From: Zea mays
Lineage: Eukaryota > Streptophyta > Magnoliopsida > Poales > Poaceae
DNA: 64,000 bases
Direction: 5' to 3'
Assembly (NCBI RefSeq): GCF_902167145.1
Contig: NC_050099.1
Span: 240,758,588 to 240,822,587 of the forward strand
Part shown: one piece after another, positions 58,401 to 64,000 of the stretch
How positions within the stretch are numbered: the first letter of the stretch is position 1
How the letters are laid out: each line of letters starts with the position of its first letter
Program-made: the position numbers and the translations under genes
The notes under the pieces: model-generated
Seen by the model: the letters and a program-made list of their open reading frames with translations, nothing else
What the model was told of the DNA's origin: nothing
The model's database searches: none

Positions 58401-58568
58401 ATCCGGCATCACTTCTTGAGAGACCACCAGCAAAAGGAAGATATCGAAGTGTTTTATGTTAGCACCGAGAACTAGCTAGCCGATATCTTTACCAAGCCTC
58501 TAGATGAGAAGACCTTTTGCAAGTTGCGTAGTGAGCTAAATGTCTTAGATTCGCGGAACTTGGATTGA
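55403..58568 (+). pseudogene. Copia pol, element D, broken
   Basis: Protease, integrase, RT and RNase H are all readable in fragments. In-frame stops are at 56791-56793 (between integrase and RT), 57112-57114 (start of RT), 58066-58068, near 58160 and near 58474 (RNase H). A deletion of about 40 bp near 57797, after the RT catalytic block YVDDVIFGS, shifts the frame. Most stops correspond to C-to-T or G-to-A changes compared with elements B and C. The frame before the protease is open back into the gag end here (from about 55316), unlike element A. Confidence 0.93.
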
Positions 58569-59357
58569 TTTATAGCATACATGTGTTTTATGCCTTGATC
58601 ATATTCCTTATGCATTTTGTTGTTTATTCATGGTGCTCAAGTTGTACAAGCACTCCCCGGACCTCACAAGTCCATTTGCAAGTGATGCACATATTTAGGG
58701 GAGATGTGCTACAACTTGACCCTTTGAGACTAACCATGTGTTTGAGCTTGCTTGATTTAGTCTCAAAGGTGGATTGAAAGGGAAAGGTGGACTTGGACCA
58801 TGAAAGACTTCCACTGCACTCCGATGAGAGGGTAACTTACTCCAAGTTCATCTCCATACTCTTATTGCCTTTTACTCTTATTTGAAGATTTTGGGTGAGG
58901 CAATGGGGTTTAAGGGCCAAGATTGATCCTGTTTTGGTGCTTGATGCCAAAGGGGGAGAAAATAAGGCCAAAGCAAGAAATGGATCAGCTACCACTTGAG
59001 AATTTTAAAAATAGTAGAGTTAGAGTTTTTGTTTTGTCAAAATCCTCTTAATGTCTCTTCTTGTCAAAAGTTGGTCTCTTGTGGGGAGATTGTTTGATTA
59101 TGGGAAAAAGGGGGAGTTTTTTGAATCTTTGATCAATTTCTCTTGGAATACCTTTCTCTATGCCTCGACAAGTGAATATTTGACTTAGAGATAGGAAATT
59201 GAGTTTGATTTGCAAAAACAAACCAAGTAGTGGCAAAGAATGATCCAAATATGCCAAATTTGAATTAAAACAAATTCTTGTTCTCATTTGCTTTGATGTT
59301 GCACTTCTATATGTTGCTTTTTGTTGTGTTGGCATAAATCACCAAAAAGGGGGAGAT
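58569..59357 (+). other. Element D spacer with polypurine tracts
   Basis: Purine tracts lie near 58698 (shortened to GGGGAG), 58952 and 59110, and at 59344-59357 next to the LTR. No gene is present. Confidence 0.75.
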
Positions 59358-60569
59358 TGAAAGGGAAATGTGCCCTTGGGCCATTTCTAAGTATTTTGGT
59401 GATTAAGTGTCCAACACAAATGGTTATGTGTTAAACTATGCCAAATGGTGGACAAAGTGCAAATCAATACAAAGGTATGATTCTAGACTTAGTACATTGG
59501 TTTTTGTGTACTAACATATTAGTCTAAGTGCTAGAATCAGAGAAAAGACAAATGGAAAAGACTTGGCTCGAGCAGCCAAGACTCTGCTCAGTCTGGGTGC
59601 ACCGGACTGTCTGGTGGTGCACCGGACAGTGTCCGGTGCGCCAGGCTGGCTCTGGTGAAAAGGCCGCTCTCGGGAATTGAACGGCGGCGCATGGCTATAA
59701 ATCACCGGACTGTCCGGTGAGCCAACGGTCGGCCGAGCCAACGGTCGGCCGCGCAATCCGCGCGTGACGCGTGGCCGGGCCAACGGTCTGATGGGGGCAC
59801 CGGACTGTCCGGTGCGCACCGGACAGTGTCCGTGCGCCAACTGCTCCAAATCATCAATGGTCGGCTGCGCCAGAATAGGAAAAAAATCTGCACCGGACAG
59901 TGTCCGGTGGTGCACCGGACTGTCCGGTGCACCAGTCGACAGAAGGCAAGAATTGCTTTCCTGGTTTGCTCTCAACGGCTCCTAGCTGCCTTGGGGCTAT
60001 AAAAGGGACCCCTAGGCGCATGAAGGAGAACCCCAAGCATACTTTGAGCATTCTTGATCATTCACACTTCGTCTTTGCGCACTCGTTTGACATTCTTAGT
60101 GATTTGAGCTCCGTTATAGTGAGAACTTTGTGATATTCATTTGAGCTCAAGTCTTGGTCGTGTGTGTGTGCGTATTGCTGTGGACTTGTGTGTGTTGCTC
60201 ATCCCATCCTTACTTCCGTGTTCATTTGTGATCATCTTTTGTAAGGGCGAGAGACTCCAAGTTGTGGAGATTCCTCGCAAACGGGATATAGTGAAAGGAA
60301 GAGAAACACCATGGTATTCAAGTGGATCTTTGGATCACTTGAGAGGGGTTGATTGCAACCCTCGTCCGTTGGGACGCCACAACGTGGTGTAGGCAAGTGT
60401 TGAACTTGGCCGAACCACGGGATAAACCATTGTGCCTCTCCGTGTTGATATCGTTGTGGTTATTGTGTTTAATCACTTGGCTTTATTGCTCTAACACTTA
60501 ATCAAGTTTGTGGCTTTAAGATTTAAGTTTTTACAGGATCACCTATTCACCCCCCTCTAGGTGCTCTCA
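59358..60569 (+). repeat. Element D 3' LTR
   Basis: 1212 bp. TATAAAAG is at 59998-60005. Compared with the 5' LTR it lacks one palindrome near 59705 and about 20 bp near 60470. Confidence 0.93.
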
Positions 60570-60859
60570 AGGCAATGTCGTTGGTTAGAACCTGTAGATT
60601 CATTACCACCCTGGCAAGGTGAATCTGGTTGTAGATGCCTTGAGTCGGAAAGGCTCGGCTCATACGACTATAGCTACCCAGATGCCCGACGAGTTGGCAG
60701 AGGAGTTTGATAAGCTCAACTTGGGGATAGTTCCTCACATAGAAGGAGTTACCATAGAAGTGGAACCCCACTCTAGAGCAAGATATCTAGAAGGATCAGA
60801 TTGGAGATGCCAAAATCCAGATTCAAGGCTTGATGGTAGAGGGAAGAGGTGCAGATTTC
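60570..60859 (+). pseudogene. Chimeric array, unit 2 (continuation after element D)
   Basis: It begins with the duplicated AGGCA and continues the RNase H end and linker ([33 protein letters not shown]). A short stretch present in unit 1 (around GTCAAGTATTATGACC) is missing after GAACCTGT. Confidence 0.75.
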
Positions 60860-61867
60860 ACGGAGGATAATTAGGGCACAATCTAGTTGAAAAATAGAAT
60901 ATGTGTTTCTGAAATAGATAGTCTCCGAGAAACTATATTAAAGGAAGCCCATGACTCAGCTTATTCTATCCACCCCGATAGTACCAAGATGTACCAGGAC
61001 CTGAAACAGAAGTATTGGTGGTATGGCATGAAGAGAGATATTGCCTCGCATGTAGCAGTATGTTATGTAGCGTCCACCACCTCTAGCTTCCACTACTCCT
61101 GCTCCCGCTCCATCTATTCCTCCACCTCATTTCTAGGAGCGTGATGAGACTCAGGTGCATCCTCTTGATGCGGATCCACGTCTGCTTGACCATCAGAGGG
61201 CCACAACTACCAGGGTACATCGGTTTAGACACATGCCAATGGACTTTTGGCTGCCTACTCAGCGAGATCCGGCAGCTGCGCCGCTCTTCAGTACCAGGAT
61301 CCAGGAGTCCTTCTTCATGGCTCAGCTGTTAGCTCAGATTGCTCTGCAAGCTCACCTGCGTCTGGATTTCACTGCTTTCCGTACAACGGCCGACGTAGAG
61401 TCAGAGGGTCACTCCACTTATCTGCCAGGGTTATACTCTTTGCTAACTTTTGGTGGCAGATATGTTGAGTGGGTGAGAGCATTCTATGGCACAGTTTCGA
61501 TCGACCCTGACCATCAGTGGATGAGGTTTTGGTTCGAGCATGAAGATGTCACTTTGCATGCAGCTCAGATCCGAGAGCTATTTGGATTCCTTGAGTCGAC
61601 GACGAGGCTTCACAACATGTGCTATGGTACCTCAGACCCTCCTCGCCGCCCTCACAGCGGAGTAGCTCCTAGCACCGCTCACGTCATCGCTCTGTTCAGA
61701 CCTCCGTTCATAGACGGGTCTCGACATTCTTCTGCTGACTTCACCCCAGCGGCGAAGTTTCTATATGAGCTCATGAGGCGCACCCTGCTACCGAGGATGG
61801 GATACAGAGAGGCTACCACTCATATTCAACTCTGACTCCTTGGTGCTCTGGTATCTCACTTGGTATT
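60860..61867 (+). pseudogene. Chimeric array, unit 3: integrase piece then longer F-like ORF
   Basis: The integrase zinc-finger piece (to about 61075) is followed by the F-like protein. Here it continues past the point where units 1 and 2 switch to RT, with WVRAFYGTVSIDPDHQWMRF, REDVT-like HEDVTLHAAQIRELFGF and MRRTLLPRMGYREATTHIQL, then an in-frame TGA at 61833-61835. This longer stretch aligns well with the element F ORF at 12.1-12.9 kb. It is cut at 61867 by a gypsy-type LTR. Confidence 0.75.
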
Positions 61868-64000
61868 TGTCACACCCGGTTTTGGAAGGCAAACCAAATG
61901 CGAACCATGTACGTGCCAGGATCAAAAACTCATGTACACAGCGATTACATAATTGGACATCATCACACATTGCTCAAAATAAATAGCGAAAAAGGTACTT
62001 TATTACATCAAGATGTCGAAGACATCCATAGAGTCATTAACATAACATAGTCATTAATATTATCAAAGTGTGGAATACAAAACATAGCAGATACAACCTT
62101 CACAGGCATTTGACTGGGGGTTTGCCACTAACACAACTAGAACTCGTCGTAGTCCTGGAACTCCTCAGTCCTCCATGTTGCCAGCATCTCCTCCTGAGCA
62201 CTGAATACAGTGGGGACAACCTGAGGTGGGGTGGTTTTTAAAGCAAGGGTGAGTACACATCAACGTACTCAGTAAATGTCTCGTTTGGCTAAAGTGGACT
62301 AGCTGTATGTGGAGTTAAGGTTAAGCAGTTGCTTTTAGTTGGTCAAATATTTATTACTAATAGTATAACCAAGTTTTAGTAATAAACCCAGTTATTACCC
62401 AAAAGTACTCCCTCCAAGAGGAAGTACCAGAGATCAGGATTATATTCATCATCATTAACCGTCATCATAAAAATATCCAAAGTTCTTCTAGTCAAAGAGG
62501 ATCCCAAGGCTGCACAACTGATATACCAGTTTCTAACACTATAGAGGTTGCACACTTTACCCACGAGTCGTGATTCCCGGAGATCATGACTCTCCATTTA
62601 TCACTACCAAGGTGAATTGGTAGGGCCTCACAATGTAGCCTTTACAAAGACTCCCCTGGTGCATAGCTGCTCATTAGGTTTCTCCAGTCGTACAAGCATA
62701 GTACCCCCTCGGCACCCACCCTTAGCAGAGCGAGCACTATGCCCCAACCCCCATTGATGATCCTCCGGCAAAGCCAACTACACCCCCAGGTTCATCTAAT
62801 TATTCGGCTAAGGGCATCCCATTCAACCCTCATGGTTGCACTGTTATCCCGGGTGGTCACTCAACGAACAGGTCCTTACGGAGAGGTACTCAGGAAATAG
62901 CCTGAGTCCCCTAAAGTATCACAAGATCATCATCGGGATAACATCATCATATCATAAATATTCATATCATGTTCGTTGATTAAGGTAAAGCAATAGCATA
63001 AAGCTAACCATAATAACCCAAAGGTAAGCAAGAACAAGATAAATACAGACTAGTCAATCCTTAGGTTTCAAATAAAGTAATGCGGGATGGTGAATTATAA
63101 AGTAAGTAGGACATAATAGGTCAGAGGACACTTGCCTTCACCAGGTTGTTGCTTAGGAAGATATTCGGCAACACACTCAGGAACCACGGGCTGCACGTTG
63201 TCTAAATAAAGCGATCATGCATTCAATACATTTGGATAAAGACAAATGAACAATACACCAAACATATACAATCAAGTGAACACATCTCAAAAGAACAGTA
63301 TAAACTCAAGAGGTAACTTGGGTTCTAGGGTGAACTAGCACACTTAGAAGTTTGTGATTCTCTAAGTATTATCTATCTCCATAGATTACATAATTTAATT
63401 CCACTTATTTTAATGAGACACAAAAGTTATACCAGGGATAGATTCATAATTTACATATTATTAATCTCACAAAGTTAAACATCTACTTACCATTAGGGTT
63501 CTCCTTTTTTTCTTATTAATAAATAATCCATTACCTAAACTAATCTATAGTCTAGGCATAAAATTAATATGTGCAGATAGTGAATGATCATAATTTTAAC
63601 AGATAGAGAATAATCTCATGAACATTTTGCAATTTGAATCACTCAATTTGGAGTTCATATGCAAAAGATATGAAATAAACAAGTTTTGGAATTTAAAATC
63701 CTAAATTAGGTCAAATTCTGCGATTAAACAAAAGCCTAGGGTTCTTTCTGCAAGAATACAGGCCTACGCACAAAAACAAGGGACTGTGGTTGATTCTCAG
63801 AAACCTGAGGGTTATTTAACAAAACAGCCGCGCAAAGGGGTATCGGCCGATCACGACCGCACGATCGCGAACGAACGACCGTGATTAGATCCGAGCGTGA
63901 GTGCGCGCGTGTGGACGGGCGAGCGTGACTAACAAGCGGGACAGGGGTGTCAGTGACCTGAGGGTGAGACAAACTGACCGGCCGGGCCCAGTTGTAGAGC
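61868..64000 (-). mobile_element. Probable gypsy LTR, minus strand, cut by window end
   Basis: TGTCACACCCGG at 61868 is the complement of the GGTGTGACA ending common in large grass gypsy LTRs. An AATAAAG on the minus strand near 62000 fits a poly(A) signal just inside. The 2.1 kb visible has no credible ORF. Gypsy LTRs of this type (Tekay-like) can exceed 3 kb, so the other border would lie outside. Assignment rests on the terminal sequence only. Confidence 0.5.

Larger units (their letters stand above)
51773..60569 (+). mobile_element. Sirevirus D (Opie-like), complete structure, coding regions decayed
   Basis: A plus-strand element flanked by AGGCA (51768-51772 and 60570-60574). The 5' LTR is 51773-53010, the 3' LTR 59358-60569. 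The LTRs differ by indels (about 26 bp near 52130 and about 20 bp near 60470) and several substitutions, so D is older than A and C. Gag and pol carry stops, frame changes and a roughly 40-bp deletion. It can no longer make its own proteins. Confidence 0.95.

Noticed and set aside
63736..63972. 78-codon minus-strand ORF near the right end
   Set aside because: It lies in the presumed gypsy LTR, has no recognisable motif, and its length is expected by chance.

Overview
This is a plant nuclear genome window, most likely maize (Zea mays) or a close relative. The evidence is nested Opie/Ji-type Sirevirus (Ty1/copia) LTR retrotransposons, grass-type MITEs, a Helitron 3' end that fits the maize pattern as I remember it, and one conserved intron-containing housekeeping gene. 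Family names come from recognition, not from a database search.

Layout. (1) 1-12044: the 3' part of a plus-strand Sirevirus (E1). Its 3' LTR is split at the TATA box by a very young minus-strand Sirevirus (A, 1964-11454, target duplication GCTAT) with essentially identical LTRs and intact gag and pol. (2) 12045-15759: the 3' part of another LTR element (F). It has an unusual ORF in the env position, a 395-bp hAT MITE inside that ORF, and a 1.4-kb LTR. (3) 15760-22930: decayed DNA transposons and retroelements: a hAT transposase end, an (AT)n tract, an old copia element, and a PIF/Harbinger-like element holding Stowaway and Tourist MITEs. (4) 23038-25423: the only convincing host gene, five-exon RPS8 (40S ribosomal protein S8). 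(5) 25424-30594, resuming at 48446-48647: a gene-fragment-rich segment whose left edge is a Helitron 3' terminus on the minus strand. It carries a truncated profilin exon and unrecognised ORFs. (6) 30595-48445: minus-strand Sirevirus B (target duplication CAGGC), with plus-strand Sirevirus C (38593-47509, target duplication GAGGA) nested in B's 5' LTR. Both have intact gag and pol. (7) 48648-61867: a head-to-tail array of a roughly 1.7-kb chimeric unit made of Ty3/gypsy RT-RNaseH-integrase pieces and F-like ORF pieces. It is interrupted by decayed Sirevirus D (51773-60569, target duplication AGGCA). (8) 61868-64000: probable gypsy LTR, cut by the window end.

How it works together. The Sireviruses share one plan: LTR, PBS for initiator tRNA-Met, gag, pol (protease, integrase, RT, RNase H) in a different frame, a spacer with repeated purine tracts, and LTR. 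Each LTR carries clusters of the palindrome CACCGGAC(A/T)GTCCGGTG and of AACGG motifs upstream of its TATA box. The main points for follow-up are how pol is reached (young copy A has TAG directly before the pol frame), motif sharing between otherwise different LTRs, and the chimeric tandem array whose units share the same stop codons. I see no CRISPR, rRNA or tRNA genes and no clearly new functional system.
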